The notes: generated by a model not told the origin, from the letters alone. Numbered from the stretch's first letter, positions 44,428-53,383 are shown. The stretch: DNA of 64,000 bases from Mycobacterium deserti (GCF_025345615.1 NZ_JAODWD010000003.1:248001-312000); one strand, 5' to 3'. Program-made: numbers and translations.

Positions 44428-44443
44428 CTGAGGTGGAGGTCGA

Positions 44444-45559
44444 ATGTCCTACGAGAGCACGGCCGAGCCCATCAAGGTCGGCTACCTGATGGACTTCACG
44501 TTGCCCCCGGGCTTTCCCGAGGAGCTGCTAGCGTCCTTCACCAGGTGCTTCGACCTGATCTTCGAAGAGGCTGTTGAACAGGGCCTGATGGACCGGCCGG
44601 TCCGGATGATCTACCGCGAAGTCGAGGGACTTCCGAAGGGTTCGGTGAAGGCGGTCATCGATGCCTACGGTGAGCTCGTCGACGAGGGCTGCCTCGTGGT
44701 GTTCGGGCCCAACATCACTGACAACTGCGTGCCGGTACGTGAGGCGATCGAGGAGCGGTTCAAGGTCCCGGCGATAAGCGTCACCGGCACCGACGACTGG
44801 CTGGGCGAGTGGACATTCGCCTTCCCTCAGGGGTCGATGACCGACGAGCCGATCTTCCTCGCCGACCTTGCCGCCAAGCGCGGCCTCACCGAGATCGGTG
44901 TCCTGGTCGAGCAGAGCCTCATCGGAGAGAGCTATCTGAAGAACCTGCGGACCGCGTGTCGGCGCAAGGGACTCCGGATCGTCGCCGAGGTGGAGATCGC
45001 GCAGACGGCCCAGGACACCAACCAGGCGGTGCGAACACTGCACGAAGCGAAGGCCCAGGCGATCATGCACCTCGGTTTCGGATTCGGCATCGTGTTCGTG
45101 AATCCGGCTCTGGCAGAGCTTGATTGGGACCCGCCCCGGTTCACCACCACCGCGTTCCAGAACGCGTGGGTCAACCCGATCATGTGGCAGGCGTTCATGG
45201 GCTGGGTCGGGGTGGACCAGTACGACGAGCAGAACCCCATCGGGCAGGACTTCCTGGACCGTTACGCCGCGAAGTACGACGGCAGCCGGCCGGAGTTCTG
45301 CGTCACAGTGGTGAACCGCGACGTCGCCGCGACCCTGGTGCGCGCCTTCACCGATGCCCACCCACTGAGCCCGCGTGGCGTGAAAGAGGCCCTCGAGCGG
45401 GTCAAGATGATGCCCGCCGCGTCCGGGGCGCCGGGAACGCGTGTGTCGCTCGGCAAGTGGACGCGCCGCGCGTGGATGGGGTCGGGGTATCTGGTGGCTC
45501 GCACGCTCGACGCCGACGGCGTCAACTCTCATCTGGTCGACCGGTTCGGGGAGGAATGA
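44444..45559 (+). CDS. Periplasmic-binding-fold (Leu/Ile/Val-type) protein without signal peptide
   Basis: 371 residues, ATG after GGAGG. The sequence follows type I periplasmic binding proteins of branched-chain amino-acid/amide ABC systems: IKVGYLMDFTLPPG, RMIYREVEGLPKGSVKAVIDAYGELVDEG, VVFGPNITDNC, GLTEIGVLVEQSLIGESY. There is no signal peptide, lipobox or transmembrane segment, and no permease or ATPase of this family is nearby, so it is predicted to be cytosolic. It opens the operon with AveC, SDR, ALDH and P450s. It may bind the pathway substrate or act as an enzyme scaffold or sensor (inference). The following gene starts 1 nt after its stop. Confidence 0.82.
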   Translation: MSYESTAEPIKVGYLMDFTLPPGFPEELLASFTRCFDLIFEEAVEQGLMDRPVRMIYREVEGLPKGSVKAVIDAYGELVDEGCLVVFGPNITDNCVPVREAIEERFKVPAISVTGTDDWLGEWTFAFPQGSMTDEPIFLADLAAKRGLTEIGVLVEQSLIGESYLKNLRTACRRKGLRIVAEVEIAQTAQDTNQAVRTLHEAKAQAIMHLGFGFGIVFVNPALAELDWDPPRFTTTAFQNAWVNPIMWQAFMGWVGVDQYDEQNPIGQDFLDRYAAKYDGSRPEFCVTVVNRDVAATLVRAFTDAHPLSPRGVKEALERVKMMPAASGAPGTRVSLGKWTRRAWMGSGYLVARTLDADGVNSHLVDRFGEE

Positions 45560-45560
45560 C

Positions 45561-46691
45561 ATGACCGCGGAACCGAGATCGCTCGAGACCAAGCCGGAAT
45601 CACCTGGCGCCGTTGCGAAACGCCCGAACTGGGGCCGGGTCGTATCCCTGCTCGCCTGGCTTGGCTTCCTCGGTCTGTTCGTCGCGGTCGGGCGGACGGA
45701 CGTCGATCCCCGGGTGGCCAATCCGAACGTCGAAGGCCGGCCCCGTCCGGTCGAGTTCCTGACCTCCTTCGACCAGTGGCAGATCATCCCGCAGGTGGGT
45801 GCGGTGATCATCGTCGTGGTGTTCACCGTCGCCTTCATCCGCGGCTGGCGGAAGAATCCCGGCAGCCCCGTGCTGCTGATGGTCCTGGTCACCACGCTGA
45901 TCGTGTGGCAGGACCCGATCATGAACTGGTCGCCCTACGCGGTGTACAACCCGATGCTGCTGCACTGGCCGGAATCATGGCCGCTGATCATGATGTCGCC
46001 GACCGTCGAACCCTTCATCGTGTTCGGCTACGTGCTGTTCTACTTCGGTCCGTACTTCCCGGCAATCTGGATCCTGCGCAAGATGCAGGCAAAGCGGGGC
46101 CCGGAAGCCTTCGTCAGCAGGCATCCGCTGGTGAGCCTGGGCGCGCTGGTCCTGGTGATCGGCTTCATCTTCGACGCCATCCTTGAGATCAGCCTGGTGC
46201 GCACCGGGCTGTACATCTACTCGCAGGCCATTCCGTTCGGAACCTTGTTCCCCGGCACTACGTTCCAATTTCCGCTCATCTGGGAGTCGCTGTCAGTGAC
46301 GTTCGTGATGGTCCCCGCGGCCATCCTCGTCTACCGCGACGACACGGGAAAATCGATGGCCGAGAAGCTCGCCGCGAAGGCCAGGCTGTTTCCCGCCAAG
46401 CCGGTGCTCGGCACGTTCCTGGTGATGTTCGCGATCATCAACGTGTCGTACTTCGCCTACGGCGGCTGGTTCTGGGCGATCAAGGCGAGCGGCCTGGCGA
46501 CGTCGGTCGCCTGCCCGTGGCCGTATCCCGAGGCCAAAGTGTATGACCCGCAGGGCTATTACGAGGAGAACGGCGCCGAAGGACCATACTCGGTCGGCAA
46601 GTGGTCGACCTGGCAGCAAGGTCTGCCGGATGGTCGCCCGGATGTCGAGTTGGGTTCGAAGAGCAATCGATGCGCGACCGGCGATGACTGA
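45561..46691 (+). CDS. AveC-like (spirocyclase family) membrane protein, copy 1
   Basis: 376 residues, ATG at 45561 with GGGGAGG upstream. Six to seven hydrophobic helices are visible (VVSLLAWLGFLGLFVAV, VGAVIIVVVFTVAFI, VLLMVLVTTLIVW, FIVFGYVLFYFGPYF, LGALVLVIGFIFDAILE, LGTFLVMFAIINVSYFAY). The family-like motif is VWQDPIMNWSPYAVYNP then WPESWP. AveC of Streptomyces avermitilis is a dehydratase/spirocyclase in avermectin synthesis, and mycobacteria carry many relatives of unknown function. I assign the family from this motif, which also appears in the second copy at 53380. The soluble tail contains CPWPYPEAKVYDPQGYYEEN. It overlaps the next SDR gene by 8 nt. Confidence 0.75.
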   Translation: MTAEPRSLETKPESPGAVAKRPNWGRVVSLLAWLGFLGLFVAVGRTDVDPRVANPNVEGRPRPVEFLTSFDQWQIIPQVGAVIIVVVFTVAFIRGWRKNPGSPVLLMVLVTTLIVWQDPIMNWSPYAVYNPMLLHWPESWPLIMMSPTVEPFIVFGYVLFYFGPYFPAIWILRKMQAKRGPEAFVSRHPLVSLGALVLVIGFIFDAILEISLVRTGLYIYSQAIPFGTLFPGTTFQFPLIWESLSVTFVMVPAAILVYRDDTGKSMAEKLAAKARLFPAKPVLGTFLVMFAIINVSYFAYGGWFWAIKASGLATSVACPWPYPEAKVYDPQGYYEENGAEGPYSVGKWSTWQQGLPDGRPDVELGSKSNRCATGDD

Positions 46692-47616
46692 AAGTCGTAG
46701 CGTCGTCATCACCGGTGCGTCACGGGGGCTCGGCCTTGCCTCGGCCGCCCACCTGTATCGACAGGGCTGGCAGGTCGTCGCGGCGATGCGGTCCGTCGAT
46801 GCCGGCATGGCGAGGCTGCGGGCGAAGACCGGTGCCGGTACCGGTGATGCGCGCCTGACCGGTGTCACGCTGGACCTCACCGACCCGGCGTCGGTCGCCG
46901 CTGCGGCGAAGGCCGTCGAGCAGGCCGTCGGCGCTCCTTATGCCCTCGTGCACAACGCGGGCATCTCCGCCGCCGGGATGGTGGAGGAGGCTCCGGTCAG
47001 CCTGTGGGAGCGCATGTTCGCCACCAACATCTTCGGGCCGGTCGCGTTGACGAAGGCGCTGCTGCCGTCGATGAGGGCCGCGGGCCGCGGGCGCATCGTG
47101 ATGGTCTCGAGCGCGGGTGGGGTGCGCGGAATGCCCGCGACCGCCCCCTATTCCGCCGTGAAGGGCGCCCTGGAACGCTGGGGGGAATCGATGGCCGGCG
47201 AGGTCGCCCCGTTCGGCATCGGCGTCACGATCCTTGTGACCGGCACCTATGACACCGAGATCATCACAGACGCGGGCACGACGGACAGCCGTGTCCTCGA
47301 CGGACCCTATGCCCGCCATCACCACACCATGGACAAGCGGGGTCGCGAGGCGATGAAGCGCGCCGCGAAGGCGCCGGACCGCTTCGCTGGCGGCCTCGCA
47401 CAGGCGCTCGAGAGCACCAAGCCGTTCGTCCGGCGATCCGTGGGACCTGATGCGCGAATGCTGATGATCGCCAACAGGTTGCTTCCCGGCGCTGGAATGC
47501 ACACGCTGACGCGCCTGATGATGGGCATCCCGCGGTTCGGCGCCCTCGGCGGCACGCCGGCCGCGAGCATGGGAGCGCCGGACCCGAATATCCAGGAGAG
47601 CGAAGAGAATGGCTGA
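46684..47616 (+). CDS. Short-chain dehydrogenase/reductase
   Basis: 310 residues from the ATG at 46684, overlapping the AveC-like stop by 8 nt. SDR motifs: VVITGASRGLGLASAAHL, LVHNAGISAAGM, catalytic Ser in MVSSAGGVRGMP, and Tyr/Lys in YSAVKGALE. The C-terminal 60 or so residues are longer than in minimal SDRs and contain two Met/Leu-rich helices (MLMIANRLLPGAGMHTLTRLMMG) that may contact membrane. It overlaps the aldehyde dehydrogenase gene by 8 nt. It likely oxidises a hydroxyl made by the cluster P450s, or the reverse (inference). Confidence 0.9.
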   Translation: MTESRSVVITGASRGLGLASAAHLYRQGWQVVAAMRSVDAGMARLRAKTGAGTGDARLTGVTLDLTDPASVAAAAKAVEQAVGAPYALVHNAGISAAGMVEEAPVSLWERMFATNIFGPVALTKALLPSMRAAGRGRIVMVSSAGGVRGMPATAPYSAVKGALERWGESMAGEVAPFGIGVTILVTGTYDTEIITDAGTTDSRVLDGPYARHHHTMDKRGREAMKRAAKAPDRFAGGLAQALESTKPFVRRSVGPDARMLMIANRLLPGAGMHTLTRLMMGIPRFGALGGTPAASMGAPDPNIQESEENG

Positions 47617-49090
47617 CACCCCAGTGCGATTCGAGACACGGATGATGATCGACGGCAAGCTCGTCGACGGGGAGGCGGGCACCTTCACCAACATCAACCC
47701 GGCGACAGAAGAAGTGCTCGGCGAGGTCGCCGACGCGTCGAAGGCCGACATGCACCGGGCGATCGACGCCGCGCGCCGAACGTTCGACGAGACAAGCTGG
47801 TCGACCGATCACGCGTTCCGCCAGCGCTGCCTGCTGCAGCTGCAAGAGGCCATTGAATCCGAGCAGGAGGAGTTGCGCGAGGAGTTGATCCTGGAGGTCG
47901 GCTGCCCCCGCGCGATCACGTACGGGCCGCAGTTGGACGCGCCGCTGGCCGACGGACTGAGGTATCCGGCCAAGCTGATCGACGAATATCCTTGGGAGAC
48001 CTCGCTGGGCGACGCGATGGTCTCGGTCACCGGAATGAACACCACCCGCAAGGTGTGGCGCGAACCGGCAGGGGTCGTCGGCGCAATCGTCCCGTGGAAC
48101 TTCCCGTTCGAGGTCACCATCCAGAAACTCGGCCAGGCGCTCGGTACGGGAAATACCGTCGTGCTCAAGCCGGCGCCGAACACCCCGTACAACGCCACCC
48201 GACTGGGCCGACTGATCGCCGAGAAGACCGACATCCCGCCCGGTGTCGTGAACGTCGTGACGGCGTCCGACCATTTCGTCGGCGAAGAGCTCACGCTGTC
48301 ACCAAAGGTCGACCTGATCTCCTTCACCGGATCCACCGTCGTCGGGCAGCGGATCATGGAGAAGGGCGCCGCGACCATGAAGCGCCTCTTCCTCGAACTC
48401 GGCGGCAAGTCCGCGACGATCGTCCTCGAAGACGCCGACTTCGCGTTGGGCTGCATGATGGGCATCGCCCCCTGCATGCACGCCGGCCAGGGCTGCGCCA
48501 ACCCCACCCGCCTGCTGCTACCTCGGTCGCGCTACGACGAGGGCGTGGAGATCCTCACGGGGATCTACGAGGGGCAGGCGCCCGGGGACCCGCAGGACCC
48601 CGGCACATTGTGCGGACCCGTCATCTCCGACAAGCAGCGCAGCCGCATCCGCGGTTATATCGACAAGGGTGTCGACGAAGGTGCTCGCCTACTGGTGGGC
48701 GGACCGGAGCAGCCTGACGGGTTGGACAAGGGATTCTTCGTCAAACCAACGCTTTTCGTCGACGTCGACAACTCGATGACCATCGCGCAGGAGGAGATCT
48801 TCGGACCTGTGCTGACCGTCATCCCGTACACCGACGAGGACGACGCGGTCCGCATCGCCAACGACAGTCCCTACGGGTTGGCGGGCAACGTGATAGCCGG
48901 TTCGATCGAGCACGGTCTGGCGGTGGCCAGACGACTGCGGGCCGGGTTCATCGGCCTCAACGGCGCCGCCGGATACGGCGCGGACACGCCATTCGGCGGA
49001 TACAAGGCCAGCGGTGTCGGACGGCAGAACGGCACCGCCGGGTTCGACCAGTACACCGAAGTGAAATCCGTGGCCTACCCGGCCGGCTGA
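47609..49090 (+). CDS. Aldehyde dehydrogenase family protein
   Basis: 493 residues, the family length; NAD(P)-dependent oxidation of an aldehyde to an acid. Seen: the PWNFPFEVTIQKLGQAL cofactor region, FTGSTVVGQRIM, LELGGKS with general base Glu263, catalytic Cys296 in HAGQGCANPTR, and QEEIFGPVLTV. The tail is PFGGYKASGVGRQNG. The N-terminal helix region has CPRAITYGPQ. It is coupled to the SDR upstream (8-nt overlap) and 11 bp before a P450. It probably converts an aldehyde formed by the neighbouring mycofactocin-type or classical SDR. Confidence 0.95.
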   Translation: MADTPVRFETRMMIDGKLVDGEAGTFTNINPATEEVLGEVADASKADMHRAIDAARRTFDETSWSTDHAFRQRCLLQLQEAIESEQEELREELILEVGCPRAITYGPQLDAPLADGLRYPAKLIDEYPWETSLGDAMVSVTGMNTTRKVWREPAGVVGAIVPWNFPFEVTIQKLGQALGTGNTVVLKPAPNTPYNATRLGRLIAEKTDIPPGVVNVVTASDHFVGEELTLSPKVDLISFTGSTVVGQRIMEKGAATMKRLFLELGGKSATIVLEDADFALGCMMGIAPCMHAGQGCANPTRLLLPRSRYDEGVEILTGIYEGQAPGDPQDPGTLCGPVISDKQRSRIRGYIDKGVDEGARLLVGGPEQPDGLDKGFFVKPTLFVDVDNSMTIAQEEIFGPVLTVIPYTDEDDAVRIANDSPYGLAGNVIAGSIEHGLAVARRLRAGFIGLNGAAGYGADTPFGGYKASGVGRQNGTAGFDQYTEVKSVAYPAG

Positions 49091-49101
49091 AGGAGCAGAC
49101 T

Positions 49102-50355
49102 TTGTCAGACCTATTCGACGACCTCGAGGACTTCGGAGCTTTCGACGACGCGATCTCCGGCGACGTTCGGGACCCGTACACGGAGCTGGCGCGAATCCGC
49201 CGCGAGGAGCCGGTGCAGCGACTCGAAACCTCCGGCGCGTTGCCGCATGAGGAATCGCTACCGATGTTCATCGTGTATCGCCACGAGGACGTCCAGCAGA
49301 TGCTGCGCGACAACGAGACATTCTCGTCCGCCGCGGTCATCGCAGCCTTCGGCCCAGTCTTGGGTGAGAACGTGATGCTGGGCATGGATGAGCCGATTCA
49401 CGGCCGGCTGCGTGGCCTTGTGTCGAAGGCTTTCGCGCAGAAGTCGTTAGCGCGGTGGGAAAACGAGCTCGTCGCCCGGGTGGCCAACGGCCTCATCGAC
49501 AAGTTCGCGTCCAAGGGTAGGGCTGATCTGGTCAAGGAGTTCACCTTCGACTATCCGAGCCAGATCATCGCCGGGCTGCTCGGCCTGCCCGAAGAGGACT
49601 ACCCGCAGTTCCAGCGCTGGTCGATCTCCCTGTTGAGCTGGCTGATGAATCCCGAGCGGGGACTTGCAGCCTCGGCTGCGCTGTGCGACTACTTCGCCCC
49701 GATCCTCGAAGCACGCCGTGCCCAGCCGCGCGACGACTTGATCAGCGCGCTCGCGGCGGCCGAGATCGACGGCGAGAAGCTCGCCGACGAGGAGATCTTC
49801 TCGTTCCTTCGACTTCTGCTGCCTGCGGGTGTCGAGACGACCTACCGGTCGCTCGGCAGCCTGCTTTTGGCGCTGCTGTCGAACGCGGATCAACTCGACG
49901 CGATCCGCGCGGACCGCTCGTTGCTCCCGCAGGCCATCGAGGAGGGTGTGCGGTGGGAGCCGCCGCTGCTGACCATCACGCGCGTGGCCACCAAGGACAC
50001 CGTCCTGGGTGGGGTGGCGATTCCCGCGGGCGCAACCGTGATGCCGATGTTGGGATCGGCTACGCACCAGGAGGACCGGTTCCCCGATCCCGACAAGTTC
50101 GACATCTTCCGTCAGCAGAAGAGCAACCTCGCGTGGGGCCACGGCGTCCACGTCTGTCTCGGCATGCACCTCGCTCGCCTCGAGATGCGAACGGCCGTAA
50201 ACCTTCTGCTCGACCGGCTGCCGAATCTGCGGCTCGACCCAGAAGGCGACGACCCGCATATCAGGGGACAGGTGTTTCGGTCACCGACCTCGGTTCCCGT
50301 GCTGTTTGACGCGGTGAGTTCCGCTCGCCCGACGGAAACCGGGAGTGATCAGTGA
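49102..50355 (+). CDS. Cytochrome P450 with Trp in the haem loop
   Basis: 417 residues, TTG start with AAGGAG upstream. Seen: MDEPIHGRLRGLVSKAF (C helix), I-helix PAGVETTYRSLG, ExxR (EEGVRWEPP), and haem loop AWGHGVHVCLGMHLAR with Cys352. Trp345 stands where most P450s have Phe. It begins with an acidic N-tail (FDDLEDFGAFDDA). It overlaps the next P450 gene by GTGA, so the two are translationally coupled and probably act in sequence on the same compound. The substrate is unknown. Confidence 0.94.
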   Translation: MSDLFDDLEDFGAFDDAISGDVRDPYTELARIRREEPVQRLETSGALPHEESLPMFIVYRHEDVQQMLRDNETFSSAAVIAAFGPVLGENVMLGMDEPIHGRLRGLVSKAFAQKSLARWENELVARVANGLIDKFASKGRADLVKEFTFDYPSQIIAGLLGLPEEDYPQFQRWSISLLSWLMNPERGLAASAALCDYFAPILEARRAQPRDDLISALAAAEIDGEKLADEEIFSFLRLLLPAGVETTYRSLGSLLLALLSNADQLDAIRADRSLLPQAIEEGVRWEPPLLTITRVATKDTVLGGVAIPAGATVMPMLGSATHQEDRFPDPDKFDIFRQQKSNLAWGHGVHVCLGMHLARLEMRTAVNLLLDRLPNLRLDPEGDDPHIRGQVFRSPTSVPVLFDAVSSARPTETGSDQ

Positions 50356-51620
50356 CCGACTTCGAGACGGTCGACTTCTTCACCGACGAAGCCCTTGTGC
50401 CGGACCCCTATCCCTACTTCGACCACCTGCGGTCGAAGTGCCCGGTCGGCCATGCCACGCCGTTCAACGTGCTGGCCGTCACGGGCTACGACGAGGCGCT
50501 CGCCGTGTACAAGGATCCCGCGTTCTCGTCATGCGTCTCAGTCGCAGGCCCGTTCTCCGGCATGCCTTTCGGACCCGGTGACACCGACGACGTCACCGAG
50601 CTGATCGAGCAACATCGCGGAGCTGTTCCGATGGCCGAACACATCACGTCCCAGGATCCGCCTCTGCACACGCGTACTCGGGGCTTGCTGAACAAACTCA
50701 TCACTCCCAAGCGCCTGAAGGAGAACGAGGACTTCATGTGGCGTTTGGCCGACCTGCAACTCGACACCTTCATCGACACGGGCGCCTGCGAGTTTCTGGC
50801 CGGCTACGCAAAGCCGTTTTCGCTGCTCGTCATCGCGGACCTGCTCGGGGTTCCGCTCGAGGACCACGAGGAGTTCAAATCGGTCTTCGCGCTGGAGACG
50901 GTCGGGGAGCTGGGCAAAGAGGCGCCGACATCGCACAACCCGCTGGAATGGCTCAACGAGAAGTTCTACGGCTACATCGAAGATCGAAGGCGTTCACCGC
51001 GTGAGGATGTGCTGACCGAACTGGCCCAGGCCAAACACGAAGACGGCTCGACCCCCGAAATCGAGGACGTCATGAACCTGTCGACGTTCCTGTTCGCGGC
51101 GGGCACGGAGACGACGACCAAGCTGGTCAGTTCGGCGGTCCGTTTCATCGGCGACAACCCGGGAGCCGAGAAGGAACTCCGCGATGACCGCAGCAGAATA
51201 CCGGCGTTCCTCGAGGAGACGCTGCGGATGGAAAGCCCAGTGAAATGCCACTTCCGGATGGCGCGTACCACGACGAAGATCGGTGACGTCGAGGTGCCCG
51301 CTGGAACCACGGTCATGCTGCTTCCGGGGGCTTGTAACCGTGACGAACGGAAGTTCGCCGATCCGAACACGTTTCGGGCCGACCGGCCGAACGTGCGCGA
51401 ACAGATCGCGTTCATTCGGGGCGCGCATTCCTGTCCCGGCGCGCCGCTCGCACGCGCGGAGGGGCGGATCTCGCTGAACAGGATCCTCGACCGGATGCGC
51501 GACATCGCGATCTCCGCCGAGCACCACGGTCCGGCCGGCGACCGCAACTACACCTACGAGCCGACGTTCATCATGCGTGGACTCAGCGAACTGCACATCA
51601 CATTCACCCCGGTCACCTAG
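50352..51620 (+). CDS. Cytochrome P450
   Basis: 422 residues, GTG overlapping the previous stop. Seen: TSQDPPLHTRTRGLLNKLIT (C helix), I-helix AAGTETTTKLVSS, ExxR (EETLRMESP), and haem loop FIRGAHSCPGAPLAR with Cys361. CPG replaces the common CLG, as in a minority of actinobacterial P450s. The YKDPAFSS and DPYPYFDHLR elements at the N-terminus are typical. It is followed after 18 bp by the mycofactocin-type SDR. With the P450 before it, it forms a tandem pair. Confidence 0.94.
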   Translation: MTDFETVDFFTDEALVPDPYPYFDHLRSKCPVGHATPFNVLAVTGYDEALAVYKDPAFSSCVSVAGPFSGMPFGPGDTDDVTELIEQHRGAVPMAEHITSQDPPLHTRTRGLLNKLITPKRLKENEDFMWRLADLQLDTFIDTGACEFLAGYAKPFSLLVIADLLGVPLEDHEEFKSVFALETVGELGKEAPTSHNPLEWLNEKFYGYIEDRRRSPREDVLTELAQAKHEDGSTPEIEDVMNLSTFLFAAGTETTTKLVSSAVRFIGDNPGAEKELRDDRSRIPAFLEETLRMESPVKCHFRMARTTTKIGDVEVPAGTTVMLLPGACNRDERKFADPNTFRADRPNVREQIAFIRGAHSCPGAPLARAEGRISLNRILDRMRDIAISAEHHGPAGDRNYTYEPTFIMRGLSELHITFTPVT

Positions 51621-51638
51621 ACGCGAGAAGGAGGACGC

Positions 51639-52517
51639 ATGACCGGAAAGCTCGAGGGCAAGGTCGCCTTCATCACCGGCGCGGCCCGCGGACAGGGCCG
51701 CGCCCACGCGATCGCGATGGCCAGAGAAGGTGCCGACATCATCGCCGTCGACATCTGCCGCGACATTCCGTCCAACCCTTATCCACTGGCCACACCCGAC
51801 GATCTCGCCGAAACCGAGCGCTGCGTCAAGGAGATCGGAAGGCGCGTCGTCGCGCGCATCGCTGATGTCCGTGAGCGCCACGAGCTACGGGACGCGGTCG
51901 ACGCCGGACTGGCCGATCTCGGCAGACTCGACGTCGTCGTCGCCAACGCCGGCATCCTGCCGATGGCCATGGGCAATCCCGACCCCATGGGCTTCGTCGA
52001 CGCCTCCGACGTCGACCTTGTCGGCGTGATGAACACCGTCGCGGTCGCGATCCCGCACCTGCCCGTCGGTGCGTCGATCATCGTCACCGGGTCGACCGCC
52101 GGTATGATTCGCGGCACGACCACCAGCCCGGACATGGGCCCCGGCGGTGCGGGATACGGGTGGAGCAAGCGCATCGTGATGGAGTACGTCGACGAGATGT
52201 GTCTTCATCTGGCGCCGAGAATGATTCGCGTCAATGCGATCCATCCGACTAACTGCAACACTCAGCTGCTGCAGAACGAGGGGATGTACGGCGTGTTTCG
52301 GCCGGATCTGAAGGCCGAGGGCAAGAAGGTCGCCCGCGAGGATGCGGAACCGTTATTCACGCTTTTCCAGGCCATGCCCATCCCGTACATCGAACCAGAG
52401 GACATGGCCAACCTTGGCGTATTCCTGGCCAGCGACGACAGTCGCTATATCACCGGGCAGCACATCCGCGTCGATGCCGGATCACTTCTCAAATGGCCCA
52501 ACGGGCCCGGCGGTTAG
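51639..52517 (+). CDS. Mycofactocin-coupled SDR family oxidoreductase
   Basis: 292 residues, ATG after GGAGGA. It carries the subgroup hallmarks: VAFITGAARGQGRAHAI at the N-terminus, VDICRDIP, and the extra insert between strands 2 and 3 (NPYPLATPDDLAETERCVKE). VVANAGILP, YGWSKRIV (Tyr/Lys) and a C-terminal end DDSRYITGQHIRVDAGSLLK follow. Proteins of this group keep NAD tightly bound and pass electrons to mycofactocin rather than free NAD (family knowledge). This implies a primary or secondary alcohol intermediate in the pathway. It converges with the TetR gene, overlapping by 4 bp. Confidence 0.9.
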   Translation: MTGKLEGKVAFITGAARGQGRAHAIAMAREGADIIAVDICRDIPSNPYPLATPDDLAETERCVKEIGRRVVARIADVRERHELRDAVDAGLADLGRLDVVVANAGILPMAMGNPDPMGFVDASDVDLVGVMNTVAVAIPHLPVGASIIVTGSTAGMIRGTTTSPDMGPGGAGYGWSKRIVMEYVDEMCLHLAPRMIRVNAIHPTNCNTQLLQNEGMYGVFRPDLKAEGKKVAREDAEPLFTLFQAMPIPYIEPEDMANLGVFLASDDSRYITGQHIRVDAGSLLKWPNGPGG

Positions 52518-53146
52518 GGCCGATGCAAGAACCCGTGCAGAACCGCCTGAACGAGTTCGTCGACGATCGCCTCTCTCGACGGCGGGCGCTTTCCGAAGAA
52601 GGTCGATCGCAGCGCGACCATGCCCGCGATCATCGCCACGGTGGAGTGCGCGGGCAAATCGGCTTGACCCGAGCGCATTCCGCGAATGCGCATGCCTTCG
52701 GGGCTGATCTGGCCGAGCAGAGTGAGTGCGCGTCTGATGTCGGCGATTCCGGCGCTCTCGATCTCGTCGTCAGTCAGCCCGTCAGCTGCCACGAGGGTCA
52801 ATAGGAGACCCTTGTGCTCGACCAGGACGTCGTAGAGACGGCCGACAAATTGCCGGGACAACTCCTCCTCGGAGGTCTCCTCGGGGACGACGGCCTGCCA
52901 GGTCTTGCCGAAGTCGTCGACGAAGTCCGTGAACGGCAGAACGAGGGCTTCCCGAAAAAGTCCGGCCTTCGAGCCGAAGTGGCGGAACAGCAGGTACTCG
53001 GTGACCCCTGCCGCTTCGGCGATTTCGCGGGTGGTGGTACTGCGATAGTCCCGGCGCGAGAACAGGTCGCGTGCGGCGTCGAGCAGGAGCCGTCGCGCCT
53101 CGCCGCGGGGCCTGCGCGTGGACTGGACCTCGCCGGTGGACCCCAT
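52514..53146 (-). CDS. TetR-family transcriptional regulator
   Basis: 210 residues from the ATG at 53146; a GTG at 53170 in the same frame lacks a ribosome site. The N-terminal HTH domain: RRLLLDAARDLFSRRDYRST then TTREIAEAAGVTEYLLFRHF. The C-terminal helical ligand domain is about 150 residues. It diverges from the small membrane peptide/AveC copy 2 unit. The 20-bp palindrome in the gap (53207-53226) is its likely operator, so it probably represses itself and that unit. A matching half-conserved site at 35821-35836 links it to the LLM operon. Confidence 0.92.
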   Translation of the reverse strand: MGSTGEVQSTRRPRGEARRLLLDAARDLFSRRDYRSTTTREIAEAAGVTEYLLFRHFGSKAGLFREALVLPFTDFVDDFGKTWQAVVPEETSEEELSRQFVGRLYDVLVEHKGLLLTLVAADGLTDDEIESAGIADIRRALTLLGQISPEGMRIRGMRSGQADLPAHSTVAMIAGMVALRSTFFGKRPPSREAIVDELVQAVLHGFLHRP

Positions 53147-53206
53147 ACTCGACGAACCTCGCTGGGACACAGGAAGTCACGATAGCCGTCTCTTGACCGC
53201 AGTCTG

Positions 53207-53226
53207 TTAATAGTATCCACTATTAA
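53207..53226. promoter_or_regulatory. 20-bp palindrome TTAATAGT-N4-ACTATTAA
   Basis: Perfect 8-bp arms around ATCC, centred in the gap between the TetR gene and the divergent membrane-peptide gene. The inner arms AATAGT-N4-ACTATT recur at 35821-35836. This is a typical size and place for a TetR operator. Confidence 0.75.
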
Positions 53227-53257
53227 AACTACCGGGGTGCGCAGAAGGGATGTGGTC

Positions 53258-53383
53258 GTGGGCCAACTCATCATGCTCGGAACACTGTTCGGGCTGATCT
53301 TCTTGATATTCGGTGTGGTGCTCTACTTCGATCCCGAAGCTCGCGGCAAGCCGAGTGAGCACAGGCTCGGGGAGGACCAGTGA
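53258..53383 (+). CDS. 41-residue single-helix membrane peptide
   Basis: GTG at 53258 with AGAAGGGA about 7 nt upstream; upstream GTGs at 53252 and 53237 are in frame. The product is one hydrophobic helix (LIMLGTLFGLIFLIFGVVLY, about residues 4-23), then a short charged tail FDPEARGKPSEHRLGEDQ. It overlaps the AveC-like copy 2 gene by GTGA, so it is almost certainly translated and coupled. It may be a small subunit of that membrane protein. It is too short for usual annotation thresholds. Confidence 0.75.
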   Translation: MGQLIMLGTLFGLIFLIFGVVLYFDPEARGKPSEHRLGEDQ

